Made by a program: the position numbers and the translations under genes. From contig CAVZSF010000001.1 of the NCBI GenBank assembly GCA_963777895.1, forward strand, positions 1 to 64,000: a stretch of 64,000 bases of DNA. Direction: 5' to 3'. Positions 1-8,334 of this stretch are shown here, piece after piece (position 1 is the first letter of the stretch; each line of letters starts with the position of its first letter). Under the pieces are notes generated by a model. That model was not told the DNA's origin and did no database searches. It saw only the letters and a list, made by a program, of their open reading frames with translations. The DNA is from UBA2241 sp963777895 (lineage in GTDB: Bacteria > Actinomycetota > Thermoleophilia > UBA2241).

Positions 1-2
1 TC

Positions 3-605
3 ATGGCAGAGATGTCGACAACGAGGATGAGCAAGGAAGAGCGGCGGCGCGAGATCGTCGAGGTCGCCACGCGCGAGTTCGCCGTCGGCGGGCTGTACGG
101 CACGCCGGTCGAGGCGATCTCCAAGAAGGTCGGCGTCTCGCAGCCCTACCTCTTCCAGCTGTTCGGCACCAAGAAGGACCTCTTCATCGCGGCCGTGCGG
201 CGCTGCTTCGAGCGCACCGTGGGCACGTTCCGGGTGGCGGCCGCCGAGATGGGCGAGGACGCGAGCACCCAGGACATCATGATGGCCATGGGGCTCGCGT
301 ATCACCGCCACGCGCAGGATCGCACGCTCCTCATGATGCAGATGCAGTCGTACGTGGCGTGCGAGGACGAAGAGGTGCGCGAGGTCGTGCGCGAGGAGTT
401 CATCCGCCTCGTGCGCTTCGTGCAGTCGGCCTCCGGCGCCGACGACCAGGCGGTGCGCGACTGGCTCGCGTTCGGCATGCTCATGAACGTGACGGCGGCC
501 ATGGACCTGACCGGGGTCGATGAGGACTGGGCGAGGGTCTGCCTGGCCGGCGAAGAGTGGAAGCACGTCGAAGAGGAGCTGGCGCGCAAGAAGAAGCGGG
601 GATAG
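3..605 (+). CDS. TetR-family transcriptional regulator
   Basis: A 200-residue one-domain DNA-binding repressor with an N-terminal TetR helix-turn-helix. Residues about 15-60 carry the typical pattern: REIVEVATREF helix, then VGVSQPYLFQLFGTKKDLF as turn, recognition helix and the conserved K-x-L-F end. The rest is the variable ligand-binding/dimer part. The ORF is open to the window edge; ATGs lie at 3, 12 and 27, so the true start may be outside the window or at the second ATG. It lies directly upstream of and parallel to a DHA2 exporter, so it most likely controls that gene in response to an exported compound (inference from arrangement). Confidence 0.85.
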   Translation: MAEMSTTRMSKEERRREIVEVATREFAVGGLYGTPVEAISKKVGVSQPYLFQLFGTKKDLFIAAVRRCFERTVGTFRVAAAEMGEDASTQDIMMAMGLAYHRHAQDRTLLMMQMQSYVACEDEEVREVVREEFIRLVRFVQSASGADDQAVRDWLAFGMLMNVTAAMDLTGVDEDWARVCLAGEEWKHVEEELARKKKRG

Positions 606-692
606 GCGGCCAGCCTCATGGCGGAGCCACCCTTTTTATTTGTCCGAGAAAGTAAGTAAGTGCTAAGTCACACAAGCAAGGGAGTGAGCAAG

Positions 693-2201
693 ATGAGTCA
701 GAAGGCGATGACGATCTGGACGTTCGTGGTGGCGTCCGTCGCGGTGTTCATGGTGTCGCTCGACAACCTCGTCGTGACCACCGCGCTGCCCGTGATCAAG
801 CAGGACCTCGGGGCCTCCCTCTCGGGCCTCGAGTGGACGGTCAACGCGTACACCCTCACCTTCGCGGTGCTGCTGCTGACGGGCGCCGCGCTGGGTGACC
901 GGTTCGGGCGCAAGCGGATGTTCCTCGCAGGACTTGCGCTCTTCACGTTCGGCTCGGCGATGGCCGCGATCGCGCCGAGCATCGAGGCGCTCATCGCGGC
1001 GCGCGCCCTGCAGGGCGTCGGCGGCGCGATCGTGACGCCGCTCACCCTGACGATCCTGTCGGCCGCGGTGCCGCCGGCCCGCCGCGGCCTCGCCCTCGGC
1101 ATCTGGAGCGGCACCGCCGGCCTCGCCGTCGCGCTCGGCCCGGTCGTCGGCGGCGCCGTCGTCGAGGGCCTCAGCTGGCAGTGGATCTTCTGGCTCAACG
1201 TGCCGATCGGCATCGTCCTGCTGCCCATCGCCCTCTTCCGTCTGAACGAGAGCAAGGGCCCGAACAGCACCCTCGACCTCCCCGGCCTCGTCCTGGTCAG
1301 CACCGGCCTGCTCGGCATCGTCTGGGGCCTGACCCACGGCAACGAGAACGGCTGGACGAGCTTCGGCGTCGCCGGCCCCATCATCGCCGGCGTCGCGCTG
1401 GTCGCGGCCTTCGTCCTCTGGGAGCTTCGCAGTCGCGCCCCCATGGTGCCGATGCGCTTCTTCCGCAGGCGCGCCTTCGCGGCCGCCAACCTCACGTCGC
1501 TGCTGATGAGCTTCGGGATGTTCGGCGCGATCTTCCTGCTGGCGCAGTTCTTCCAGATCGTGCAGGGCTACTCGCCGCTCGAGGCGGGCGTGAGGACGCT
1601 GCCCTGGACGGCGATGCCGATCTTCGTGGCGCCCATCGCCGGCATCCTGAGCGACCGCATCGGGAGCCGTCCGCTGCTCATCGCCGGCATGACGCTCATG
1701 GCTGGCGGCATGGCGTGGATCGCCACCGTGACCTCGCCGACCGTGGCGTACGTCGAGCTGGTGCCCGCCTTCGTGATGTCGGGCGTCGGCATGGCGCTCT
1801 ACTTCGCGCCGGTCGCCAACCTGGTGCTGAGCTCGGTGCGGCGCAGTGAGGAAGGCAAGGCGTCGGGCGTCAACAACACGATCCGCGAGGTCGGCGGCGT
1901 GTTCGGCGTGGCCGCGCTGGCGAGCGTCTTCGCGGCGGCCGGCAGCTACGTGAGCCCGCAGGCGTTCGTGGACGGTCTCGTGCCGGCGCTCTGGGTCGCG
2001 GCCATCGCCGTCGGCGCCGCGACGTTCGCGGCGATCGCCATCCCGGCGAAGCAGGACGTCGTCGAGTCGGTGAGCTACCTGCCGGAGCCGGGCGAGGCGG
2101 AAGGCCTCGGCGAGGGCGGCCGCTTCGGCGAGCCGGGGTTCTACGGCGAGCCGACGCTCGTGCCGGTGCGCATCGACGACGCGGAGGAGATGGCCGGCTG
2201 A
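693..2201 (+). CDS. DHA2-type MFS drug exporter (EmrB/QacA family)
   Basis: A proton-coupled multidrug exporter in the cytoplasmic membrane with about 14 predicted membrane spans over 502 residues. The family marker LDNLVVTTALPVI is in helix 1 (about residues 20-32), and motif A (GDRFGRKR) follows helix 2 near residue 70. The start at ATG 693 is chosen because GGAG sits 8 bases upstream and the hydrophobic helix begins soon after; an in-frame GTG at 660 gives a longer version with no ribosome site. The 55-base gap after the TetR gene holds an AT-rich patch with three AAGT words, a possible operator. The C-terminal 60 residues are charged and probably cytoplasmic. Substrate cannot be told from sequence. 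Confidence 0.9.
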   Translation: MSQKAMTIWTFVVASVAVFMVSLDNLVVTTALPVIKQDLGASLSGLEWTVNAYTLTFAVLLLTGAALGDRFGRKRMFLAGLALFTFGSAMAAIAPSIEALIAARALQGVGGAIVTPLTLTILSAAVPPARRGLALGIWSGTAGLAVALGPVVGGAVVEGLSWQWIFWLNVPIGIVLLPIALFRLNESKGPNSTLDLPGLVLVSTGLLGIVWGLTHGNENGWTSFGVAGPIIAGVALVAAFVLWELRSRAPMVPMRFFRRRAFAAANLTSLLMSFGMFGAIFLLAQFFQIVQGYSPLEAGVRTLPWTAMPIFVAPIAGILSDRIGSRPLLIAGMTLMAGGMAWIATVTSPTVAYVELVPAFVMSGVGMALYFAPVANLVLSSVRRSEEGKASGVNNTIREVGGVFGVAALASVFAAAGSYVSPQAFVDGLVPALWVAAIAVGAATFAAIAIPAKQDVVESVSYLPEPGEAEGLGEGGRFGEPGFYGEPTLVPVRIDDAEEMAG

Positions 2202-2217
2202 GACCGGCGCAAGGAGA

Positions 2218-2255
2218 GGCGCGGGCGGGGCGGCTGGGGCCGCCCCGCCCGCGCC
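2218..2255 (+). terminator. Perfect 17-bp GC hairpin after the MFS gene
   Basis: Two 17-base arms (2218-2234 and 2239-2255) are exact reverse complements around a four-base loop. No T run follows, so it is a terminator-like or 3'-end-stabilising hairpin rather than a textbook intrinsic terminator. Confidence 0.6.
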
Positions 2256-2301
2256 AAGTCACTGGGGAGCTCGCCTGGGGGCGAGCGGACAAGGAGCCAA
2301 C

Positions 2302-2418
2302 ATGAAGACCGAAGGGAGCCATGAACACCAACGGAGCCACCAGCACCAACGGAAGCACCAGAACCGATCGAGCCATGAACACCAACGGAGCCATGAACAA
2401 CCGAGGGAGCAACCATGA
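2302..2418 (+). CDS. 38-residue His-rich leader ORF
   Basis: ATG 2302 follows AAGGAG (2291-2296) at a good distance and opens a 38-codon frame whose TGA (2416-2418) overlaps the ATG (2415) of the flavodoxin gene as ATGA, the layout of translational coupling. The peptide begins MKTEGSHEHQRSHQHQRK and holds eight histidines, mostly in SHEHQRSH-type repeats, with many Gln and Arg and no hydrophobic segment. It could be a metal- or histidine-responsive leader peptide, or simply a by-product of the 18-bp repeat. Nothing similar is known to me; expression is unproven. Confidence 0.4.
   Translation: MKTEGSHEHQRSHQHQRKHQNRSSHEHQRSHEQPREQP
2315..2404 (+). repeat. Five 18-bp tandem repeats carrying SD-ATG words
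   Basis: Five contiguous 18-base units with consensus GGAGCCATGAACACCAAC run from 2315 to 2404. Units 1, 4 and 5 include GGAG or CGAG followed by ATG, so the tract looks like an expansion of a translation-initiation region. The flanks (GGAGCCAACATGAAGACCG at 2293 and GGAGCAACCATGAAGACCG at 2406) are nearly identical to each other, supporting that view. Confidence 0.75.
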
Positions 2419-2987
2419 AGACCGCCGTCGTGTGCTTCTCGCAGACCGGCAACACCGCCAAGGTCGCCGCGGCCATCGCCGAGGCCATCGAGGAGATGAC
2501 CGGGGATGTCGTTCTCGTCGAGTCGATCCACGCCGACGGGGCGGTCGCCCCGGGCGCAGCGAGCGCCGCGCTGGAGGATCACGGCCTCGTCTTCGTGGGC
2601 ATGCCGATCGTGCAGTTCGGCGCCCCGGAGGCCGCGCGGCGGTTCCTAGAAGAGCAGTGCGCGGGGCGGCGTGTGGCGCTCTTCGTGACGCACGCCGCCC
2701 CCGTCGGCATGCCCGAGCTGGACCCGTGGCTGGAGGCTTGCAGGGACGCCGCCTCCGGCGCCCGGCTCGAGGGCTTCTTCAACTGCCAGGGTCAGCTCGC
2801 GGAGCCGGTCAGGCAGTACATGCTCGCCTCCGAATCGCCTGACCTCGTGCGGTTCGCCGGGATGGCGGCCTGCGCCGAGGGGCAGCCGGACGAGGCGGCC
2901 CTGACCCGCGCGGCAGCCTTCGCGCGCGACGTCGCCGTGCGGACGCACTTGGCCATTGCTACGGAGGGCCAGCTCGCGGCGGTCTGA
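2415..2987 (+). CDS. Flavodoxin-family protein
   Basis: A 190-residue FMN-binding electron carrier or small flavin reductase of the cytosol. The N-terminus has the beta1/phosphate loop signature: MKTAVVCFSQTGNTAKVAAAIAE, with SQTGNT binding the FMN phosphate. The second strand motif LVFVGMPIVQFGAPEAARRFL and the third, VALFVTHAAPVG, fit the flavodoxin fold. The ATG overlaps the stop of the His-rich leader ORF, so translation may be coupled. The 3' end, including the stop codon, is the first unit of a 25-bp tandem repeat. The partner proteins are not encoded nearby, so the redox role is open. Confidence 0.85.
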   Translation: MKTAVVCFSQTGNTAKVAAAIAEAIEEMTGDVVLVESIHADGAVAPGAASAALEDHGLVFVGMPIVQFGAPEAARRFLEEQCAGRRVALFVTHAAPVGMPELDPWLEACRDAASGARLEGFFNCQGQLAEPVRQYMLASESPDLVRFAGMAACAEGQPDEAALTRAAAFARDVAVRTHLAIATEGQLAAV

Positions 2988-3042
2988 CCGGGGTCGGGCG
3001 GCGGCGGTCTGACCGAGGTCGGCTGGCGGCGGTCTCAGCGGA
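2976..3042 (+). repeat. 25-bp tandem repeat beginning at a gene's 3' end
   Basis: Units at 2976-3000, 3001-3025 and a partial at 3026-3042 share GCGGCGGTCTGACCG followed by GGTCGG. The first unit contains the flavodoxin stop TGA (2985-2987); the second repeats it as TGA, the third has TCA. Confidence 0.75.
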
Positions 3043-3058
3043 CCCCGCTGTAGCTTGA

Positions 3059-3094
3059 GGGGGCGGGGACCGCCGATCGGCGCTCCCCGCCCCC
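3059..3094. terminator. Bidirectional GC hairpin between convergent genes
   Basis: Arms 3059-3069 and 3084-3094 (GGGGGCGGGGA and its complement) enclose an inner palindrome CGCCGATCGGCG. It sits between the converging flavodoxin and beta-propeller genes and could serve both. Confidence 0.55.
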
Positions 3095-3116
3095 GCCCCC
3101 GCCATCCGCGCCGATC

Positions 3117-4494
3117 CTACGGGACCAGCTTCACCAGGAGTCCGTGTTCGGCCGAGTCGCCGGCCGGATTCCAGGTTCCCCCGACGTAGAGGGCGTCTCC
3201 CAGAGAGAAACACCAGTACTGGCTGCAGGAGTCGTCGCTCGAGTCGGGCCAAGAGGCGGCTCCCCCGAGTGCGCCGTCGGCGGCCGTCATGCTGCCGGCG
3301 AGGAGGCGGGCTTTACGGTCGGCGTTGAGCCCTTCACCTGCTAGCAGCAGCCGTCCGAAGCCGTCGAACCCGACGACGTCGAGCGTGTCGCTCGCTCCTG
3401 ATCGGCGCCACCGGCGAGGTCCAGACGACCGAACCCGTGGTGTCCAGCTTGAGGACCACCGTCCTGTTGCAGACGCCGTAGTCGTGTCCGGTCTCCGCGT
3501 AGACTGCCGACACGTAGATGTTCCCGGCCATGTCACTGAGAGTCGGTCCGAACCAGGCCGCCCCATCGGTCGGCGGCGTCCACGACCTCACCCATTGCTC
3601 TGTCCCGGACGTGTCGTACTTGATGACGAAGCCTCGCTCGGGCTGGCCCTTGGGGGCGAAGCTCGACATGTAGTGGCCGCTGACGACCACGCTCGTACCG
3701 ACGACCTCGAGCTCCTCGCCCCATGCCTGAAGCGACGCGTCGGGGATGTAGGTGCTCGACCAGAGGAGCTCGCCGGCGGGTGAGTACTTCTCCGTCACGC
3801 ATTCCTCGCCCCAGTACGAGCCGACCCGCGCGCGTCCGTAGCCCGTGGCATAGATGTTGCCCTCGGTGTCGGTAGCCAGACGCTCGGACCAACCGTTCGG
3901 GCGCGTCACGACCCAGCTCAGGCGGCCCCTCGCGTCGAGCTTGACCAGGGCCCACCCGTAGTTCAGTTCGTCGTAGTAGTAGTCGCACGCCACGTAGACG
4001 GATCCCCCGGGTCCGACTGTCATGGCCCAGGGGAAGACCTCCGGCTTAGGGTCGTTGGGGAAGGGGACGACCGTCCGGATCCAGCGCTTCCTGCCGTTGG
4101 CCTTGTAGTCGGCCACGAGGAGCTCTGTGAGCGAGGTGTACCCGGCGGCATAGACGTCACCAGTGTCGGAGCAGTCGACATAGCGGAAGGCCGCGTTGTC
4201 GTGCCCTCCAGACCAGACGTGATCCCAGAGAGGCACGCCGTCGGTCGAATACGCCGCGATGACGGCTTTGCGTCCCTCCAGCGTCCTCTTGGCGGTCGAG
4301 CCGACGGCGACGACCTCCCCTGCCGGCGTCGCCGTGCCGTCTTGGAAAGACGACTGGCCATCCGGCACCGGTGTGAGATCGACCCACCAGGGCACGGTCA
4401 GGGCACTCGCCGCGGCAGGGACGGCGAGCGCGATGAGCACGCTAGCGAGTACGCACAAGAGTCCTGCTCGCCGAACGTCGAAAGAGACAGTCAT
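3117..4494 (-). CDS. Secreted beta-propeller protein (frameshifted)
   Basis: An exported protein of about 459 residues with a signal peptide (residues 1-31, ending AVPAAASA) and at least six repeats of the SBBP/PQQ-like blade type, each with a K/Y-x-D/S-x-x-G-x-x-x-W core: YSTDGVPLWDHVW, YKANGRKRWIRTV, LDARGRLSWVV, YSPAGELLWSS, YDTSGTEQWVRSW, LDTTGSVVWTS. The reading frame shifts by one near 3395-3410; downstream sequence resumes as ASDTLDVVGFDGFGRLLLAGEG and ends KLVP at 3117. The break is probably a sequence error, because both halves keep the blade pattern. Such proteins sit outside the cell as adhesins or sensors; no enzymatic motif is seen. Confidence 0.7.
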
Positions 4495-4767
4495 GGTACC
4501 CCCCGATAAGTGTCGTAGGTCCCTCCGCTCGCAGTCTACTCGCGACGACGAGACGACGTACGGTCGTTGCCAAGGTGGACGACGATTGTTGCTGGAGCGG
4601 GGAGTGGCTGAGCCGCTCCCCGCCCCAGGCGAGCCCGGACCAGGCTGTCGCTAAGGCATGACAAGCGCAGAGCCGCTCCGAACGGTGACGTCCGGGTCCC
4701 GCCGGGCACCGTCTGCCAAAGGGGAGACGGGAGGCGTTGGTGCGACTGGAAGGGACTGGAGGATGAG

Positions 4768-5253
4768 ATGAGCCCGCGTGCCGAGCAGAATCCGACCGAT
4801 GAACGGACCCAGCCCAAGAAGCCCGAGACGCTGGCCGGGTACCTCGAAGCGTTGACCCGGCCCGTCTTCTTGAGCGGCATGGGCTGGCCGGTCGTCGAGG
4901 CCAAGTGGGACGGCATCCGTGAGGCGTTCCACGGCTTCGATCCCGAGAGGGTCGCCGCGATGACGGGGGACGATGTCGAGAGGCTGACCAGCGACACGCG
5001 CATCATCCGCAATCGCAAGAAGATCGAGGCGACGATCACCAATGCGGAGCGCATGCTCGAGCTCGATCGTGAGCACGGCGGCTTCCAGCGCTACCTCGAC
5101 TCGCTGGACGGCTACGGCGAGACGGTCGCCGGCCTTCGTCGCGAGTTCCGCTTCCTGGGCGAGAGCGGTGCCTACATCTTCCTGTGGCTGGCCGGGCAGC
5201 CGGTGCCGTCGCACGACGAGTGGTCGCGCACGCATCAGCGGCGCTCGGCGTAG
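4768..5253 (+). CDS. DNA-3-methyladenine glycosylase I-like protein (Tag family)
   Basis: A 161-residue member of the Tag branch of HhH-GPD base-excision glycosylases, which release 3-methyladenine from alkylated DNA. The core LSGMGWPVVEAKWDGIREAFHG then FDPERVAAMTGDDVERLTSD and IIRNRKKIEATITNAERML matches the family in order and spacing. It is shorter than E. coli Tag (about 187 residues) and I see no zinc-binding Cys/His set at the ends, as in many actinobacterial relatives. The start at 4768 follows GGAGG (4756-4760). It is one of three alkylation-repair genes in the window. Confidence 0.8.
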   Translation: MSPRAEQNPTDERTQPKKPETLAGYLEALTRPVFLSGMGWPVVEAKWDGIREAFHGFDPERVAAMTGDDVERLTSDTRIIRNRKKIEATITNAERMLELDREHGGFQRYLDSLDGYGETVAGLRREFRFLGESGAYIFLWLAGQPVPSHDEWSRTHQRRSA

Positions 5254-5267
5254 GGGCGTAAGACAGG

Positions 5268-5297
5268 GGGCGGGGAGTGCGAGTGCACTCCCCGCCC
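5268..5297 (+). terminator. 13-bp GC hairpin after the Tag-like gene
   Basis: GGGCGGGGAGTGC (5268-5280) pairs exactly with 5285-5297 around a four-base loop, 15 bases after the stop codon. No T-tract follows. Confidence 0.55.
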
Positions 5298-5382
5298 TGC
5301 CTCCCCGGCTCCCGGTCGCCGTTTGGCGACCGGCCATGCCGAGCAGAGACACACAGACAGCGTCACTCTCTCTGGAGGCATC

Positions 5383-5913
5383 ATGACCGACGTACCTCTC
5401 GACCTGTACATCGCCGGCTACAGCGACCCGACTGCGGCGAAGATCGACTTCGACGCCCTCAAGAAGGCGCAGCGCGAGGGCATCGTCTTCATCGACGGAG
5501 CGATCCTCGTGAGCCGTGACGCCGACGGCACGCTGCACGTCAAGGAGGCTGGCGACCATCATGTCTTCAAGGGCGCCAGCGTCGGCGTCGCGGGCGGCTT
5601 CGTCCTCGGTCTCTTCGCGCCGCCGCTGCTCGGCGCCATGGTCGTCGGCGGCGCCATCGGCGGTGTGAGCGGCAAGCTCGTCAAGCACCACGAGGAGAAG
5701 GGCATCCAGCAGGACATCGAGGACGCCGTGCCGCCCGGCACGTCCGGAGTCGTCGCGGTGTTCGAGGAGATCTGGGTAGAGGAGGTCGAGCGCCAGCTCG
5801 CCAAGGCCGAGCAAGAAGGCGATCAAGCGGCCGACAAGGACACCGCCAACGAGCTCAAGCGCGGTCTCGCCGAGACGAAGAAGCAGGAGGCGTCTGAGAC
5901 TGCATCCGCCTGA
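5383..5913 (+). CDS. DUF1269-type membrane protein
   Basis: A 176-residue protein with N-terminal alpha/beta part (LYIAGYSDPTAAKIDFDAL, then a strand-rich stretch with SRDADGTLHVKEAGDH), a central glycine-rich hydrophobic hairpin (GVAGGFVLGLFAPPLLGAM, about residues 65-98) and an acidic/lysine-rich coiled tail. This order is that of the DUF1269 family, whose function is unknown; membrane association is predicted. Start at ATG 5383 is set by TGGAGG just upstream; an in-frame ATG at 5323 lacks a ribosome site. The gene is flanked by GC hairpins on both sides, so it is probably transcribed alone. Confidence 0.75.
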   Translation: MTDVPLDLYIAGYSDPTAAKIDFDALKKAQREGIVFIDGAILVSRDADGTLHVKEAGDHHVFKGASVGVAGGFVLGLFAPPLLGAMVVGGAIGGVSGKLVKHHEEKGIQQDIEDAVPPGTSGVVAVFEEIWVEEVERQLAKAEQEGDQAADKDTANELKRGLAETKKQEASETASA

Positions 5914-5957
5914 CGGAGGCGCGTGACGGCCGCCTCGAACTCAGGCGCCCGATTCTG

Positions 5958-5996
5958 ACGGGGGCGGGAAGTGGTTTGGCCACTCCCCGCCCCCGT
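5958..5996. terminator. 17-bp GC hairpin between convergent genes
   Basis: Arms 5958-5974 and 5980-5996 pair with one mismatch. It lies between the DUF1269 gene and the converging metallopeptidase gene and can serve both directions. Confidence 0.55.
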
Positions 5997-6006
5997 TCGC
6001 TCTGGG

Positions 6007-6694
6007 CTAGCTGTAGCGCCCCGAGCCCAGCAGGTCCTCCAGTCGCCGCTTGCGCTGCTTCCAGTCGGGGACCAGCCGCTCGACGAGCGCCCAGAATCGG
6101 CGGCTGTGGTTCGGATGCACCAGGTGGCACAGCTCGTGGACGACCACGTAGTCGATGCACTCGACGGGGGCGCGCGACCAGGTCGGCGCGCAGCGACATG
6201 TCGCCCTTGGGAGACATGCTGCCCCAGCGCGAGCGCATGCGCTTGACGCGCAGGGTCGGGAACGCACGACCCTCTGAGGGGAAGGACGCCCAGCAGGCCT
6301 GCAGCCGGGCGGGCAGCTCGCGCTTCGCCCGGCGCAGGTACCAGACGTCGAGGAGCTCCTTGACGCGCTCGGACCCGTCGCCTGTCAGCGGAAGCGGCAG
6401 CTGGCCACCCGGCTCTTCAACGGCAGCCGGAACTGCAGCGGCCGGCTTCAGGGTCACGACCAGCCGGCCGCCCGAGAGCTCGAGCCGCACCCCTTCGCGC
6501 TCGCCGTGCTCGATCGTCAGCCGGACCTCGCGACCCAGGTACAGGTGGGTCTCGCCGTCGACGTAGTCCAACGGCGGGGTCCGCGGCTCGCGCGTGGCGA
6601 AGTCGCGCTGCTTGCGCAGGATCCAGTCGGCGTGACCGGCGACCCAGGCCAGCACGTCCGCCTCGCGGGTGCGCCGCGGCGCCCGGGCGACCAC
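6007..6694 (-). CDS. YgjP-like (DUF45/WUR) metallopeptidase, frameshifted
   Basis: A predicted zinc metallopeptidase of the YgjP/DUF45 group. The catalytic segment VVHELCHLVHPNHSRRFW gives HExxH plus the downstream histidine and FW typical of the group. N-terminal sequence (VLAWVAGHADWILRKQRDF, then strand-rich ELSGGRLVVTL) and the conserved MRSRWGSMSPKGDMSL also match. The frame breaks near 6170-6185 in a run of five Cs; removing one C restores LVARPVECIDYVVVHEL. The N-terminus is uncertain: the only start codon in frame is GTG 6694, but family-like sequence (IPFELVRSDRRTLGLTVR) continues upstream to about 6770, so a second sequence defect or a non-standard start is possible. Confidence 0.7.
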
Positions 6695-6859
6695 GCTGCC
6701 GTCGGAGCGGACGGTCAGCCCCAGCGTCCGCCGGTCGCTCCGGACGAGCTCGAAGGGGATGCTGCGCCCGCCATGGGGGATGGCGCGCGCGACGGTGGTG
6801 CTGCGGCGGGCGGCCAGCGCTACTTCCAGTCGGGACTGTACGCGATCACGTCCGCCGGC

Positions 6860-7673
6860 CTACTTCCAGTAGGTGACGAGGGTCGTCTGGCTGAGCTTCC
6901 TGACCGGCGAGTTCGGGTGCGTCAGGAAGACGTCCATCCTCGCCAGCACCTTGCGCACCTCGGCGTTGTGGAACACCCGCTCGAGCCGCGCCAACCAGCC
7001 GTAGTAGCTGAAGTCCACGCCGGGGAAGCGGCCGCGCGCCGCCATCAGCTCGGCGTTCGAGAGGCTGCGGTCGTCGGCCGCCTCGAGATAGGCCTTCCAC
7101 TGGGCGCGCTGCAGGACGGATGGCCGGTAGCGCGGCGTGCCCGGCTTGCCGACGGGCAGCAGGTTCTGCGCGAGGTCGAAGAGGCGGCTGTTCTCGATGG
7201 GCTCGATGAAGAGGGCGCGTCCTCCCGGACGCAGCACGCGGTACGCCTCCCCGAGCGCGTCGACCACGCCCTGGCGCGGCAGGTGATGGAGGATGGCGCT
7301 GCCGACCACGACGTCGAACGACTCGTCGGGGAAGGGCAGCGCGTCGATGCTCCCCACCACGAACTCGCACTCCACCTCGTTGACCTGCGCCACGCTCTGC
7401 GCCATCTCGACCAGTGTGGGGCCGATGTCGATGCCGGTGACGGTCGCGCCCAGCTTCGCCAGCGCGACCGAGAGCTCGCCGCGTCCGGCGCCGAAGTCGA
7501 GGATGCGCTTGCCCTCGAGGGGCGAGATGGCGGCGACGAGGTCGCGTTTCGGCGGGGCCAGGCGGGTCGGGTCGATGACGAAGTCCTGCGGGTTCGCCTT
7601 GATGGAGTCGATGCAGGGAATGGCCCTCGTCCCACCGGCTCTGGTCCTTGAACTCTGTCTCGACCTTCTTCAT
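6860..7673 (-). CDS. Class I SAM-dependent methyltransferase (frameshifted)
   Basis: A cytosolic Rossmann-fold methyltransferase of about 270 residues. Motif I reads RILDFGAGRGELSVALA, followed by the acidic turn VTGIDIGPTLVEMA, the motif VGSIDALPFPDESFDVVV and the post-motif ALGEAYRVLRPGGRALFIEP. The start ATG (7673) gives MKKVETEFKDQSRWDEG; the frame then slips near 7618-7622, and removing one C in GGGCCATTCC continues as IPCIDSIKANPQDFVIDP into motif I. Without this correction the annotated protein would start only at 7405 and lack the SAM-binding loop. Substrate is unknown; the C-terminal part is not diagnostic. Confidence 0.75.
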
Positions 7674-7707
7674 CGTCGCGGGAGTGTACCGCCTCGAGCC
7701 CGCGGGC

Positions 7708-8121
7708 TCAGCCGGGCAGCGGCTCGGTGTCCCAGTCGGAGGCGACGAAGGGTGCGCCCACCTCGGCGCCGACCACGAACATCACGGTGCCGGGCTCGCG
7801 CGCCACGACGCCGCGCACGGTCTTCGGGTCCGGGCAATGGAGGAAGGTGCCGGCCGGCGCGTCGATCTCCTGGTCGCCGATACGGTAGGTCGCGTGACCG
7901 CTCACGATGAGGAAGAGCTCCTCGTGGTTCGCCTCGATCTCGTCGTGGTCGTGCGTGAGGATGTCGCCGGCGTTGGCGGCGCGGGCGAGGTTGGTGCCGA
8001 AGGAGCCGATCTCGAAGAAGCGCCGCACGGGCTTCCATTCGGTGCCGGGGGACTCGCCCTCCTCGACCGGGATGTCGTCGATGTGCGCGATCTTCCAGGT
8101 CGCGGCCTTCTCAGCATCCAT
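7708..8121 (-). CDS. Cupin-domain protein
   Basis: A 137-residue single cupin. The metal-binding motif is visible as DILTHDHDEIEANHEELFLIVSG (His, His, Glu) and the second as GTFLHCPDPKTVRG, within a small beta barrel. Start at ATG 8121 is preferred because GAGAGGA precedes it; an in-frame ATG at 8181 would add a 20-residue polar tail without support. The substrate is unknown; such proteins range from sugar isomerases to dioxygenases and ligand sensors. It is followed by the methyltransferase gene on the same strand 35 bases away, so the two may be co-transcribed. Confidence 0.75.
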   Translation of the reverse strand: MDAEKAATWKIAHIDDIPVEEGESPGTEWKPVRRFFEIGSFGTNLARAANAGDILTHDHDEIEANHEELFLIVSGHATYRIGDQEIDAPAGTFLHCPDPKTVRGVVAREPGTVMFVVGAEVGAPFVASDWDTEPLPG

Positions 8122-8334
8122 GTCGGTCCTCTCGTCCTCGGCTCGTCCCGACTCCACGTCCGTGCATGCCTCCGACTTCATCTCGCAGCTTTGGCGAGTC
8201 TACCTGCAACCATCGGCGGTCCTGAAGACGCTTCGCGGACCGAGGGCTCCCAGCTCGGGCAGGTCTCGGCGATGAGGCCGTGCGGTGTGGTCTAGAATCG
8301 CGCGACAAAGGCTCTGCCTCACGAAGGGGACGTG

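Noticed and set aside
663..1337. Long minus-strand ORF opposite the MFS gene
   Set aside because: Low-complexity Asp/Arg/Gly translation typical of the antisense frame of a GC-rich gene; no ribosome site.
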